Of a stretch of 64,000 bases of DNA, positions 51,627 to 64,000 are shown piece by piece. The number at the start of each line of letters is the position of its first letter. Position 1 is the stretch's first letter. The stretch covers positions 6,171,024-6,235,023 of the forward strand of contig NC_044576.1 of the NCBI RefSeq assembly GCF_901933205.1, read 5' to 3'. Under the pieces are notes generated by a model. That model ran no database searches. It was not told the origin of the DNA and saw only the letters and a list, made by a program, of their open reading frames with translations. The position numbers and the translations under genes are program-made. The DNA comes from Camarhynchus parvulus (taxonomy: Eukaryota > Chordata > Aves > Passeriformes > Thraupidae).

Positions 51627-51646
51627 CAGCCTGCCTGCCTGCCTCC
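51627..51646. repeat. CCTG tetranucleotide repeat
   Basis: About four CCTG units (AGCCTGCCTGCCTGCC). Confidence 0.8.
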
Positions 51647-52655
51647 ATCAGAGATGGGAGGGCATGGATCAGGTGGCTCTGTGCTGAGGCTTCTCTCTTA
51701 CCACAATCATCTTCCCCGTCCCACACAATTCCAGTCACTCCTTCATTCTATTCAGCTGCTGCCCAGCTGGGTTTATCTCCCCCTTCAGGAAGGGTCTGCT
51801 GAGCAGCAGTTCACCCTCGTGCCCAAGGCAGGTGACTGCCGTGACAACAGCTGGAGGAACCCTAAAAAAGCAAGCTGACATGGCAGATATGGCTGTGAAA
51901 TCGCCTCCCTGCCTCCCAAAATTTCCCTCTCCTTACTCCTCAGGACACAAGCATGGGCCAGCCCATGTCCAAACAGCCATGGATGGCTACAGAAAACTGC
52001 TCTGATATAAAAGGTTTCTAAACTGCCCTATTAGCTTTCTAAAGCAGATGGAGATGGGGGGAAGGGGCAGATTGATTGTACAAGGGAGCACATGCTGCCT
52101 GTCCTCTTGAATGTTCTGGGTCATGTGGACCATTCAGGTTGAATGTGCATCAGCTTTAAAACAAGTATTTATCCTGGTTGTCGTGGTTACTGATAAGCAG
52201 CTTCAATTCTGCTGATAACAAAAAGAAGAAAGAATTAAAAAGGGGAGGGGAGCTGAAAACATAATTTGGTAATATGACGAAGCCAACAAGAGGAATTAAA
52301 TCACATTAAACAAGCCAATTGTACTGTAAATGGCTCTACCTCTGTATTTGCTTTTAAATCATCTAAGACTCTAACATGGCAGCTGCTTCAGTTTTAACAA
52401 ACAAACAGTAAAAATCCCTTTTAATAACGAAAGAAAATAATGATATACTTTGCTTTAGCTGAATTCAAACATAATTTAATTTTTCCTGAGGTGAGATTTG
52501 CACAGGGAACAATCAGATAATAAGCGTTATCATTCTCACAGACAAAACTGAACCAGCACTTTGCAATTCAAAGTGCTATTTAATGCACTGTTTTCAGCAA
52601 TCTCTGAACACCATCCAACACACCACTGAACTACACTTCAGTACTTACACATAAA

Positions 52656-52712
52656 GCCTGATCCTGCAAATACTTGAGCAGGGGGGTTATGCTATGAACT
52701 CAAGTACTACAG
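52656..52712. mobile_element. Palindromic fossil repeat, type B, copy 2
   Basis: The left end GCCTGATCCTGCAAATACTT continues GAGCA. The right side has CTCAAGTAC, complementary to the left ACTTGAG. The left end matches the reverse complement of the right end of the 4849-4922 copy. Confidence 0.5.
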
Positions 52713-53319
52713 CTGAGGTTGAAGTCACACATTCCCTACAGCACCTTTGTGAGGGGGGGTCACATCCTCACATCCACTAACTTTCCCTACAACACCTTCT
52801 CATCCTCTGTATTATTATTACTATTTCTATGATTGTGTGTTTTGGTCCCCCTTTCTGATGTGTAGCACTGTAGAGAGAAAATACTGGAGAATGAAAAACC
52901 CTACTCTGGTGGAGAAACATGCAACTAGAGCCCCTGGCAAGAGAGGGGCACACATTTTTACAGCAGTGATAATTAACCATTGGAGAATGAGCTCAAAGAT
53001 GTAACAGACTCCCCAACCCAGTGCTCAGCACTGAACCTCAAGATATTCTGCGGACTGATGAATTTTATTCTCATTGTCTGTTATCTGTCTCCTGTGCTGA
53101 AGAGGTCCATGACAAATCCATACTTGTGTGGCATGAAAAACTGAAAAGAAGTGGAAGGTCGCTGAGAGTTAAACTGAGTTACTGGGTTTAATATCAGACT
53201 AACCAGGTCTTCTGTCATCTCCTCTCTCTTTCACCTCTGCACACCATTCAAACATAAATGACAGACAAGGAAACGCAAGTCCTACTTATAAGGGACTGAT
53301 TCATCACCTCTTCCTTGCG

Positions 53320-53590
53320 GCAGAATCAACCGCCTTCATTTTCCACTGCACCCAGAAGTATGAGTCAAAAGCCTTATTTTGGTGTCTCACACGGGGCTCT
53401 TTCATTATCATTCTGAAAATTCGGAGGAACTGCGCCCTCCTCCAAATAGCAGCGGCAGAAGCTGCCGGTCCCAGAGCTGCGACACGAGGGGTGGAGGGTG
53501 GAAATGGTCCAGTGATTTAAACATTCAAGCCCTGCTTTTGACGTTTATGCCCTCTTTGAAACCCTTAATGAAGTAACAACCCCGTTAATT
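53320..53590. promoter_or_regulatory. CpG cluster in the upstream ARID5B intron, possible regulatory element
   Basis: About ten CpG dinucleotides fall within 270 bp, for example around GGAGGAACTGCGCCCTCC and GCAGCGGCAGAAGCTGCCGG, in otherwise CpG-poor sequence. There is no TATA box or adjoining in-phase exon, so an enhancer or weak CpG island is only inferred. Confidence 0.35.
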
Positions 53591-54795
53591 CTGGCAGGGT
53601 ATTTAATACACATAAAAACTGCATTATCTACTATTTACAATTTACTACACACGAGCAGTATCTGGCTCTGTATAAAAATAACAAGCTCACTGTAACCCTC
53701 CCCTCCCTAACCATACTGCTGATTTCTTTGACACATGGAGAAGTGAGAATAATTACATTTTACTGAGTGCGTCTCATTACACTGATTTAAGTAAGATTTC
53801 TAAAGCTGTAAAAATATGCTTTTCAATTTCATTTGTTTCTAGCATTTCACTATGAAGACAGTTCGTAAAGCCTTCAAAAATCATCATCAATATAGACAAA
53901 AATTGTACCCTGCTCATGTGGACATTTGACAGAGGGATAATAGGGTCTAGAAACACCACAGTCAGATGTTGCTTTTCTGTTTAATGTTTCCTTCTGTGCC
54001 AAACATAATATAACAGACAAGTGTTAGAGAGACATGCAGGGGGGAGTCTGAATAGAGAGCTTTAAAAGAGGCCCTTAATAGAGAAGCTGTATGCTTAGTC
54101 TTCAACAATATTCAATAGCAATTTATTTGCAGCCATTTTCTCATGTAACCTTTCACACGGGAGCAGATAAGATAGAGCACAACACAATTTGTCAACTGCC
54201 AGATATGAACAAAAGAAACCATTTTTAATAAGCTTCAGTGGCCCCATGTATTTGTTTTGCAACATGTTAATAACTTTTTTGGAAGCCAATCAAAGACAAG
54301 AAGAGAAAAAGAAGTCAAGCTGGGAAACAAAAACCACAGTTTAAGAATTTTACAGATAAACTCGTGTTATCATCTGCAGTGTAATAATGCTTAAACCCAG
54401 GAGTGGCCCAAATTTGGAATTAGAAACACAATGCCATTTCTTTTTTAACAACAGAGCAATTACAAAAATGCTAGTGTCATATATACATTTTCAAGAATTT
54501 GCTGTCCTCTATCTCATCCCAATGGAGCATATATCTGGTCCCCAAAAGAACCTTACTCAGGTTCCCCTCCTTCACAGTGAAGAGATCACACTCAACATGA
54601 AGACTGCGAGGAAAGGCCAGACAGGAATTGCCAAACCCCAGGCCACTGATCCAACTGCCCTGTACCACACTTCCCCAGCTACTTGGAAACCCTCACCTCC
54701 TAAGTGAACTTAGGCTGCACCAAACAGCCCCCAAACTGTTGCTCATGTAGCCTTCTAACGCAGCCTTAAAAGCTGTCACAGGCATATGAGTAAGT

Positions 54796-54827
54796 CTGTG
54801 GTTGCTCATAAGACTGTGGTTGCTCAT
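54796..54827. repeat. 14-bp direct repeat, 18-bp period
   Basis: CTGTGGTTGCTCAT occurs at 54796-54809 and 54814-54827. A partial third copy (TGTTGCTCAT) lies near 54737. Confidence 0.8.
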
Positions 54828-56295
54828 TTAATCCTATTCTGCATCACAACAAAGTAGACTGGAGCTGAAAAGGCGTAATAGGAAAAAGGTCTAAAAGAAA
54901 AGGAAGCTAACTTACACCCCCGTCTAGGATACAAGGGCCAAAAACTCAGTGATATCCTGTAGAAGACAAACAAAGCAACTGTGCTGAAATTTAGCAATGC
55001 CAGGGCCTTCCTGTGTGACCAAAGTCATATCATTAGGTATTCCTGGGGCAAAGCCTCATTTTGATGGAAAAAGAATTAGTTGCAGGCATGTGAGAGCTTG
55101 CGGGACAATTGCCCCTGATCTCTTCCCCTTCCTGCCGACAAAAGAGGAGAGGCAGAGAACCTCCTCAAAATAGTATCTACTGATACCTGTGCAAAAATGT
55201 TTCTGCAGGACTGAGGTTCAACAGTGGGTCCAAATGCTCATGAGTGCTCAGTCCCATGTTTAAGGTAAAGGCCTTCTGGTATTGAAGAAAAATCAGAAAG
55301 CACCAAAATCCCAGCAACATACACTGAAAAAGCTGATGAAGTGTTAAGCAATTTCATTAACATTATTAAAATAGAGAAAGTTCCCTTGGAAAATTTCACA
55401 CAGGCTTTCCCGTCTCATTGCAAATTACTCACGGCCTGAGAGACGCGTGAGGAGCAAATGGAGAGAAATAAAGCTTCTCTCCAGGTAATTTGGACTGAGT
55501 CCTAGTCTCATTGGTAGAAAGACCAGGCATGTGGGCTTCAGTGAGAACAGGGCTGGGTTCTTTGAACTAGATTATTATGGCATCTCTAAGAGAGGTACAA
55601 AAGTATACGGTGAGAGAAGATGCATCAGAGAACAAAAGAAGCTGCCGGTCAGATGACAACCCTCCTTGTTATGATGATGAAAAGACTCCCAGACTTCAGC
55701 AGACACATACCTGCAGAGTTTAGGATCCTAAACCCAAAATTAGATTTTGCCTTCTAAGGACTTTGCAAAGGAGTCTGTTATCCAGTGAAGGGAAAGAATG
55801 TAAGTATTTGCTCTTCAAGAAAGAGGAATGGCTTTTTGAATAAGAAAGGGCTCCCTGTGATGGGAACATTCCAACCCAGCCCCATGCTCCTCCTGAGAAC
55901 TAATACAGGATTTCTCTTCCTCTTCTGCAGGACCAGGAAAGCATTCCTGGAAAAGAGGAGAAGCTGTGCTACCTGAATTATCGGAAAAGGCCTCAGGTGG
56001 AGGCAGGGTGAGAAAGGATTTCAGGACAAGTTATGCCTATGAGCTGAGGAGAACAAGCAAGTATCCTCCCACTCTTTTCTCTAGGCAAACTCTCTTTCCA
56101 AGTTTTCAGAGCGATTGTCGAGTCTCCAGTGAACCTGCCTAGGAAGGGCTCGGCAGAGCCCTGCCTATCTTCCAGAAACACCAGAGCTTGTGCTCTGCTC
56201 CCAATGGGCTGTGGTCCCACACCCAACAGAAAGGAAGGCTCCCAAGTAAGAAACAATCCTAACACACTATCTGCTAGTCTGGAACCTGCTCTAAT

Positions 56296-56518
56296 AATAG
56301 ATAGCACTGCCTATTTCAAAGCACTTAATGAACGCTAATTAGTCCTCAGGGCATTCCTATGAGGCAGGTAGATAAGTATTATTTCCCCTGTTTTACATAT
56401 GAAATAACCTCATCAGAGATGTTCTGACTTGCTTAAGGCCACCGAATGAGTCACTGAGCTCAGCACCCAGCAGGTCCTGGCTCCCAGACCTGTGCTCAGA
56501 CCTCTCAGCCATACCTCT
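56296..56518 (-). mobile_element. MIR-type SINE fossil, copy 2, nearly full length
   Basis: In plus-strand order it shows CAAAGCACTTAATGAACGC, then AGTCCTCAGGGCATTCCTAT followed by GAGGCAGGTA. Next come AAGTATTATTTCCCCTGTTT then TACATATGAAA, followed by GACTTGCTTAAGGCCAC and finally CTGGCTCCCAGACCTGTGCT. This is the full order of blocks of the MIR consensus read in reverse complement, from the 3' region to the tRNA-related head. It is strongly diverged, as expected of an ancient amniote SINE. Confidence 0.8.
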
Positions 56519-58070
56519 TTCACAAGTGCAAATCTTCATTTCAAACATGGAGGGAGAAAGGAAAGATCAAGGAGGGGTAATAACACTGGGAAAGAATTTT
56601 CTCTGGGAAAGGAGCTTCCAGAAGAACAACAAAACAGTTATGTATCCACTGAATGCTAGATACCAAATCTAGAACAAGGAGAGAGATGAAAAACACACTG
56701 ATACAAAATTGTGTAAGTTTTTATTATATAATCTATTCAAGCAGTCAGAGCTATTTATTGTGGCTCATAACCACCACTAACAGCAATTTATTACTTTTAC
56801 ATTTCTAATTTCTTGAATGGTCAAAGCCCACAGTCCTGGCTGCACACAGATGCTCAGCACATACATGTAAGTTATGTACCCACACCCACAAAGTTGCACT
56901 GAGATGTTGCTCCACACTGGAAATCTTTGTGACTTCAGACATCCTGGGTGGGCAGGAACATTATCAATGGAACACAACAATCACAACAAGGTTTTGCGTC
57001 TCTTTGGGAAAGAGCAGCAATGGCTCAGCCACCATTTGCAAACAGCCAGAGCTCACATGACACCAGATATTACATGGCACTACATTCTTCCATCACCAGG
57101 CTGCTGCATCCCCCACTACTTAACTGCCCTTGACCAGTACAGACAGAGCTGGGCAGACAATGCCCTAAAATTTTAACACTCCAAATCCAGCTAATGTTTT
57201 CCACATTCCTGAATGCGCCCTTCAATGACTCCTTTCCTTTCAGCCCACAGCCCCATAGCCCACGGACACACAATTAAGTGAAGCAGGGTCCTTGAAAGAG
57301 GGAATGCAGTGCAGCAGTCCCTCAGAACACTCACCAATTGTTTGTGCTAAAAATAATAATTTTGCTTCTATGAGATTACAGGACCAATCTCCAGGCTAGG
57401 CAAAACATTACTTCTTTTACAGAAGAGAAAAAAAAAAATATTTATACAGCGCATTACAAATCTCAAACGGTGATGTTTAAACACAAGTTTGATGAACTAT
57501 ATGCAGCATAATACAGCTGCTTTGCATTTTGATTCCTTTATTTATAGACCACAGCAAATTAATAACTCAAAAATGTTGTTCCAGGCAAAGTAATGGACAC
57601 ACAATAAAACTATTCATTTCCTCAAAGGTCACTCCGGGAGAAACATACATTGTTTCGAAGCCTACCAACAATGCTATTGTTCCAAAGAAAAGTGAAAATA
57701 TATAATGAGCAGTTAGTACATATATCCGCAGTGGAGACCCTGGGCTAATTTAAAGTGCAATCTTAAGGCAATCAATCATACTCTAAAATTACTTCATTTT
57801 CCAAACTGTTTACACTTTTTAAGTTACAAATCCACTTTCTGCTATTTCAACTCACGATTTACAGCTACAGATTTAGCCTGCCTTGGCTTGCTGCCAAACT
57901 CTAGTCATGAGGGAGCTAATGATCTGAACAGATCAGTGTTTTATAATGGAGAAAAGCGCATGTAAATTTCCAGCATGTCTGCAAGTAATCAAGGCATGCT
58001 GACTATAAATGAGGCGGCCTCACATTTATTTTAGGAGAAATATCTTAAAGCCCCACTTTTTATCCAGGCC

Positions 58071-58124
58071 AACAACAAAAAAGAAAAAAAAAGAAAGAAA
58101 AGAAAAAAAAAGAAAAACAAAACC
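58071..58124. repeat. A-rich GAAA simple repeat
   Basis: A purine tract of A runs broken by single G, starting with CAACAACAAA and ending with AAAACAAAACCCC. Confidence 0.85.
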
Positions 58125-61100
58125 CCAATCCTTTAAAAAGGTACTCCCAAGATTATTCCAAATGATTCTAAATGAAACTGCTAGGCAAACAATATGTTAA
58201 AGAACAGTACAATAGCTAATTTCCTTTAGTGTTTCTATCTCTAACCAGATCATATCCTTATCATGGCAAGCTGGAACATTAAACTCTCTAGTTCATGGAA
58301 TCAAAACACAAGAGTGCTTCATATTACATTATAGAAAAGTGAGCCATTCCCTACAAACAAGGTCAGATTTCTGGAATGCCAAAGGTCTACATTTAAACAG
58401 AGATGGGAGGAGGGGAGGTTTTGCCCGCTCCACTTGCTAAAAACAGAGGGAAACTAGACTAGCAATTCAAATTTGCTTTAATAGTTAAAATGGTAGAGGC
58501 AAAGTAAGAAGTCCCTTCAGAATTGATACTTAAATTAAGTATGATCTTTATTGTTTCATTACAGTGGCATAGCCAAATAATGACTTTGTGTTACTGTACA
58601 AATAATGCCGGATCCTCATTTTCTAGCGGAAATAATTACTCTATTCTATCATTTTCTGCTTATCATCAACCTACACCCCCTTCCTGTGTAGGCAATGGGT
58701 TCTGGTATGTTTGGGGCTAGACTAAAAAAAGTTTCAGATTTTCTCATGTTTAAAAAGGCCATACCAAGAAGGCACATTTTGACTCAAAAGTGGCTTTAAG
58801 AATGGAGCTATAAATATTCTTGTGTTGTACTTCATGAAATTCAATCCATCATGATGGATATTTCTGTTGTAACATTATTACATGCCTAAATTCAATTGTA
58901 TAATTGGATAGGGCCAGAAACAATAAGCTGGCATTGCTTTGTTTCAGCATACTACAGATTTTAAATACCTGTAATCATAAATCATCATAATTATTTGAAG
59001 TTCTGTCACGAAGCAGAACAGAAAAAGAAAAACTAAAATAAACTAGCTGCTAAAGAATTTCATTTTACTTTCTCGAGACTGAAATTTTTTACCGGCTTTG
59101 AGTCTTACCACCACTACAGGGAAAGTCTTTTCTCCTTTGCAGTTGCCTTGAAAGGCACCTCCTCCACAAAGATTTCGCTTTCTTACAGCTTTCCAATACA
59201 ACTGGCAGAGCTCCACTGAGGAATCCCGCAATGCCACAGTAGGAAGGATGCGCCTGCAGTGGGACCAGGGTAACAGGGAGCCAGGCTGAGAGAGACAAAC
59301 AACCTGAGCTCTGCACAGGCAGCCAAATGCCCGGTGGGACAGGGGCCATCTCTGCTAGGGCAGTCTGTCCTGCTAGAAGCTCTAGGGGGAGGCAGCTGAA
59401 GTCCCTGCTTGCAGCGGAGGCAAAGTGAACTGAGCATTTTTTGTCCCACCGTGTTAGGTATTTTGCTACTTATGCACACAAAATAATTTACTAATTCCTC
59501 CCCAACCTCTCTGTACTTCTTACCTCACCACTGTCAGAATCAAAACTAACCAACCCTTTCTTCTCTTTTTCTACCCCTAGCACACACAAGCAAGAGCTGG
59601 GAGCAGCTTGGATGGACGGCCCCTGGATGCGAAGAGAGTTTGTTGCTGGTTGGTTCATTTTTAATTATTGCTAAGCAACTGCCACTGGGATCTGGGCCTT
59701 GGGAGATCACTGCCCAGCTAAGGCAGAAGACCAAGAAGATGTGAGCACCATGTAGGAAAACACCTACATGATGCTTTGGGATGGACTGCGTTGTGTTACT
59801 GGGAGAGGCAATAGCACTGACGGTGGCTGAAGAGTTTCTTCCCTCCCCTCACCTTCAGTTATGCGACCATTTTCCAAGTCTCATCTCCACCTACCTTCCA
59901 GCCATGCAGAGCTTCATGCTTACTGGAGGCACTGGGCTACAGCATGACTGAAGTCAATATTAAAACAAGGATTCTTCCTACAGCTTCCCTGCAAAAACAT
60001 TGCATTCACAGGGACGGATGTCTCCCAACAATCTCCTTGTTCTGTTCTTCTTGCTGCTATTACAGTTTTTAAAAAACTCTTTTTCTTCCTCCTTTCTCTT
60101 TTCATCTTTGTAGGTCTCAAGCTATGTGTTTCATTACTTCTGATACTTATGTGAAGAATGTTAAGCCTTTCAAAAATACACTCTTTTGGTCAAGTGCTTT
60201 ATAGGTATTGGAGCTCAGCAGCATATACAGTTCCATGTACACACACAAAGAGATATGCACAGTTTCACATATGAGAGATGACTACGTAGTCATCAGCACT
60301 GTCTGTGCAATCACCTTCTGTTTGTGTGTACATACAGAATAAATTATACAATTACTGTAACATGATTAAAAACTTGTTTTCTCAAATTCTCAACTTTTAC
60401 TCTTGCACACTATATCATCAAATTGGAGAAGTAGCCAAAACCAGGTAAGACCTAGATTTCCTTGGTCAAAGAATACAGGGGGAAAAAATCATTCTCTTTC
60501 AGTATATATGAAAGAAGCAAAAAAGGGTGAACAAACAGATCTGGGGAAAAGGCAAGTCAACTCCAGCTCAGCAAAAATTCCTAAGATAAAAAAACAACAT
60601 AAATAAAAAGAGAAGATATAAATAGGTGACATGAACAATTCTTGAGAACAAAAAAGCATTTGATATCCTCTAAGCTGGTGTCACAGGGTGGTTATTAACT
60701 GGCATAAACATGCATTTTCAGTCCCACTGAGTCACCCAGAAAAGCTGGCTCTCAAATAATGAGGCTGATGGAGCCTGACATCCAGTTCCACTTTTCTTTA
60801 CTCCAACTTGGAACTGTTGCACAATTATGATACAGTACGTCAGGATCTGATAAACAGAACTGAAAAAGGGAAAGAAAACCATTTTTTCCCCTACAAGTCA
60901 GGTTCAGTGCTTTTGCCTATTAAAGTAACCAAATATGTTTCTCTCTGAAATCAAAGCCAAGAGGCAGCATGCCAGACACAGTTAACAGATAAATCAATGT
61001 TCCTGAAGGGCGGGCTTTTTTGTTTTGGGGGGTTTCTGCCTGACAACAATCTTGTGGTGAGCAAACAGAACACCCACCACACATCTTGTCAATCTACTCA

Positions 61101-64000
61101 CATGAAACAGGGAAGGAAATGCAAATACTTTTGAAGATCTAGGCACTGTTTGCAAAAACTTCATGTTCTAACCTCCCTGTCAAAGGTCATGGTTCTCATA
61201 ACCATGAAGTCTGCAGCTATTGTAAAGCCCACCTCATATAATGTGTAATTGCAGCTAATTTATCACTAAGGTCACTGCACATACTATCTGGAAGTTTGTA
61301 AACAAGAATGAATCACAGATTTCATTTCTGTGTCCCTTTCAAACTGGAAGACCTAACAGTTTCCTGCTCCAACATACAAAATAGTATTGCTTCTATAAAC
61401 CTACTCAGGTCACCTTGCCAGCAGTTTCCATTTAATTAAACTGACAGCAAAACAGGGCCTTTGCTAATGTGATCCAGACCAGTTTGCCTTCAATGTAAAT
61501 TCTCAGGCATGAAATTACATCTGAAACAGATACAATAATCCATCTATATCTTAGTCATGAGTTTAATCTACACTAAAATAACATTTTCTTTCTCCCTATT
61601 GAAGTCTGTTTTGGAATTCAGTGATATTTTCTTCTTTTCACAGTTGAAGTTCAGAGAATTATTCAACTCCTATTCACCTTACAGTCAATTCTGAGTTTTC
61701 TTCTTGCCTGTAATTTACACATTCATTGTTGGTTTCTAGGTCATGGGTAGCAAAATTATCTCACATGTGAGAAACCAGATTCAGGACCTACTTCAAACTT
61801 TCACTTTCTGGAAATGAAATAGACTGGTAGCACTATAAAAGTAGTTCACAGCCACTTAAAGCAGCCTGAGTTGCCTTAAGCTAACAGCCTGCCCTTTCAC
61901 ACAGATCCTTGATCAACTGGCTGTAAAGCAGAAAACTGATGAGATTTATAGGTACCTTCAATAAAATGGAGGTGGGGTTGTTTGTTTGTTTAATGACCCA
62001 TAACATTTCACTCTCATCTAATCATTCTCATCAGTACTCAACTGATGCATTAATTCCTACAATACCCAGGAAGAAGAGAATATGCAAAAGAATAGTTACT
62101 GCACAGTAGCCACAGCGCTCATGATGAGCAACTGAACAAACTGCAGGGAGCATTTCTACCAGATGCAAGTGAGATGGGAATTTCTGAGAGATGCCAAGCA
62201 TTTTGTTCCTGGCCCATGAGCTGCCTCCTCCTGCACCAGCATGAGGACAAGCCTGAGGATGCTAAACACCCCTTGCAATGCAAGCCTACAATATCAGAGG
62301 GTTTGAAAACAGGAAGGGATGGTATTCAGAAAGCAAAATCTGGAAAAGTCACAATTAAGTAGGGAAAGGGCAAATAACCAATCTTTCTCACTAAAGCCAG
62401 AATGCGCCACAGCAAAGTCTTCAGTGTGACTATCCCTGGCAGTCAAACAATGACTGAAATAATGCTCTCCCAAACTCCCAACCTTACAGTCAAGTCTAGC
62501 AACAGCACTGGAGAAGCTGCTCTTTTTGCTGCCCTATGGATCCCTGACACTGGAAGAGCACATCACCTGAGCTCTGCTGCACTGGGTCTCCAAGCTCAAT
62601 GGGAATTGCACAGCACTTAGCCAGCAACACTGAATGATAAACCAGGACATTAATTCTGAGACACTGTGGCAGGAAGGCCTGGACTTCAGAGTGCCTAGAA
62701 GTGACTGCCACCTCAACATTTTGATCCTGGAAAGAAAAAATCAACTCTATTACATGCAGTTGTGCTTCTGATACCAGCTATGTAGGTAAACTAATTGAAA
62801 AGAAAAGCTTGAAACCATTCTGAAGACAGAAGTTTTAGCACCAGACAAAAACTGAGGAGCCACTCTGGTATAAATTTGGTCTCTGTGTTCAGGCTATCAC
62901 ACACAAGAGGGTTTCCTGCCTTTGGAGTCAGTAATCACTGGCGTGGACCTGGAGTCACTTCACCAGGTGAATGGGAATGCTCCTCCAAGGAGCCTTGTTT
63001 CCTATTTTGATTTGGATAACCTGGCTGGTGAACTGGAAATGGACATAGTGGGAAATTCTTATGGATAGTTGGGGCAAAGATCTCAAGGAGGCACACACAG
63101 AATTGTCCCACATGCAACGCATACAGACATACTCTGAGGGAAAGGAGCATAATGGAAACTGGATTCCCATTTTTTCTATGACTGCCATCCCATTCTGTCA
63201 TGTCTTAATAACTTTCAGTGATGAAGGCAAAGTGCCCTGCCAGCCCCACTGAGCTTAGGTCACTCTTGCACCCCCTGTAACAAGAGCTTGTTGCCTGAGA
63301 GCTTGTGCTGCAGCTGGAGGTGCTACAACCATAAGAAGAGTAAGTGACAAAACCACTGTAATAACTACAGAAAACAGAACCATAGTTTACTTTCCAAGTT
63401 TCTACCCACCCAAACAAACATTTGCAAAACTTTTGTTACTTGCCCAACTAAGAACATCTGCTGCTCAAGACATGTTACATGACTAAGGAAATCTGCCACG
63501 TGCCCAGCAAGGTATCAATAATGTTTTCAGTATGTTTTTACAGCCTGGACAATATAATTTCCAAGCACTGTTGGCCCAATCTTCCTCTCCATATAGGAGT
63601 TTTAATTGCATTGTTCTCCTAAAAAGTAGAAAATTAAGTGCTTCGTTAAGAAAACCAGCCATACACTAAGCAGTCTGATATTCTTGGGAAAAAAAAGAGA
63701 AAATTTAATTTTGCAGCAGAAGACAATGGTCAGACATTAGCATGATCAGAAATCATTACAAGTCCTTCTGGTAACTGTTTTTCTGTTTCACTGTTCATTA
63801 AAGTCCTGTGTTTCAGAACACTTAACAAGTGTTCTCAGAGTAAACGTACATAAACCTTTTCTTACTGGTAGACTAACTTGATCTACAAGGTGATGAGGGA
63901 AAAAGGGTCTGATAGAGGACAGAAGCCTCTCCTCATCTCTGGTTGTTAAGAATTAGCTCTCAGTGCTTCCCTGAGCCACCAGAAATGGTAAAGAGGTACT

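Larger units (their letters stand above)
45171..64000 (-). other. ARID5B: ARID5B upstream intron (5' end not in window)
   Basis: Intronic sequence upstream of the exons at 44-45 kb. I searched for the earlier ARID5B exons (blocks such as KDVLKEKADLG or the start MEPNSLQW) and found none, so the intron extends past 64000. Inside are two MIR-type SINE fossils, a type B palindromic fossil at 52.66 kb, a CpG cluster at 53.3-53.6 kb, A-rich runs and small tandem repeats. Open frames at 49601-50128 and 56874-57176 have no recognised domains. Confidence 0.85.

Noticed and set aside
59043..59237. Minus-strand frame ending at a GTAAGA-type donor near 59106
   Set aside because: No convincing acceptor in phase and no resemblance to ARID5B; treated as chance.
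60200..60240. U6 snRNA-like words (GAGCTCAGCAGCATATACAG)
   Set aside because: The similarity is limited to about 15 bases with no extension into the U6 body.
45171..64000. Search for the first exons of the long ARID5B isoform
   Set aside because: No match to the known N-terminal blocks was seen by eye. A tblastn search would settle it.
1..64000. CRISPR arrays, bacterial operons, tRNA or rRNA genes
   Set aside because: Nothing of the kind was seen; the gene structure and repeats are those of vertebrate nuclear DNA.

Overview
This window is vertebrate nuclear DNA: intron-rich, AT-rich and carrying very little dense coding sequence. Its only recognisable gene is ARID5B (MRF2/Desrt), which lies on the minus strand. 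I read the organism as an amniote and most likely a bird. There are no Alu or L1 elements, young repeats are sparse, there is a decayed CR1-like LINE, two MIR-type SINE fossils are present, and several short palindromic repeats resemble ones familiar from bird and turtle genomes. No species can be named from the sequence.

ARID5B layout, in transcription order (high to low coordinates). 64000-45171 is intron. 45170-44886 is a candidate alternative N-terminal exon (new to me). 44885-44420 is a short intron. 44419-44189 is a conserved N-terminal-region exon. 44188-12662 is a 31.5 kb intron that contains a CpG-rich TATA promoter and a second alternative first exon, at about 14420-14172. 12661-12549 is the GRPRKKK-basic exon. 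12548-6366 is intron. 6365-6161 is the exon that opens the ARID DNA-binding domain. 6160-1 is intron. Splice sites and codon phases fit across all three constitutive exons (phase 1 in/1 out, 1 in/0 out, 0 in/1 out), giving 549 nt or 183 codons of the long isoform. The first exons of the long isoform, the rest of the ARID domain and the large C-terminal exon lie outside the window.

The most interesting content is transcript diversity. (1) A CpG-rich, TATA-containing promoter at about 14.2-14.5 kb drives an exon ending in ATGG|GTAATA. Joined to the 12.66 kb exon, it starts a short protein at Met-Ala-Pro-Asn-Leu, matching the known human short ARID5B isoform. Its 5' leader holds several upstream ORFs and a perfect 10-bp stem. 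(2) Only 466 bp upstream of the 44.4 kb exon there is an 83-codon open exon with an optimal Kozak ATG, an in-frame stop just before it, consensus splice sites and the right phase. It would give ARID5B a basic plus hydrophobic N-terminus.

The remaining sequence is intron holding old transposon fossils, microsatellites, small tandem duplications and one perfect 18-bp hairpin. I saw no tRNA, rRNA, CRISPR, bacterial feature or second protein-coding gene.
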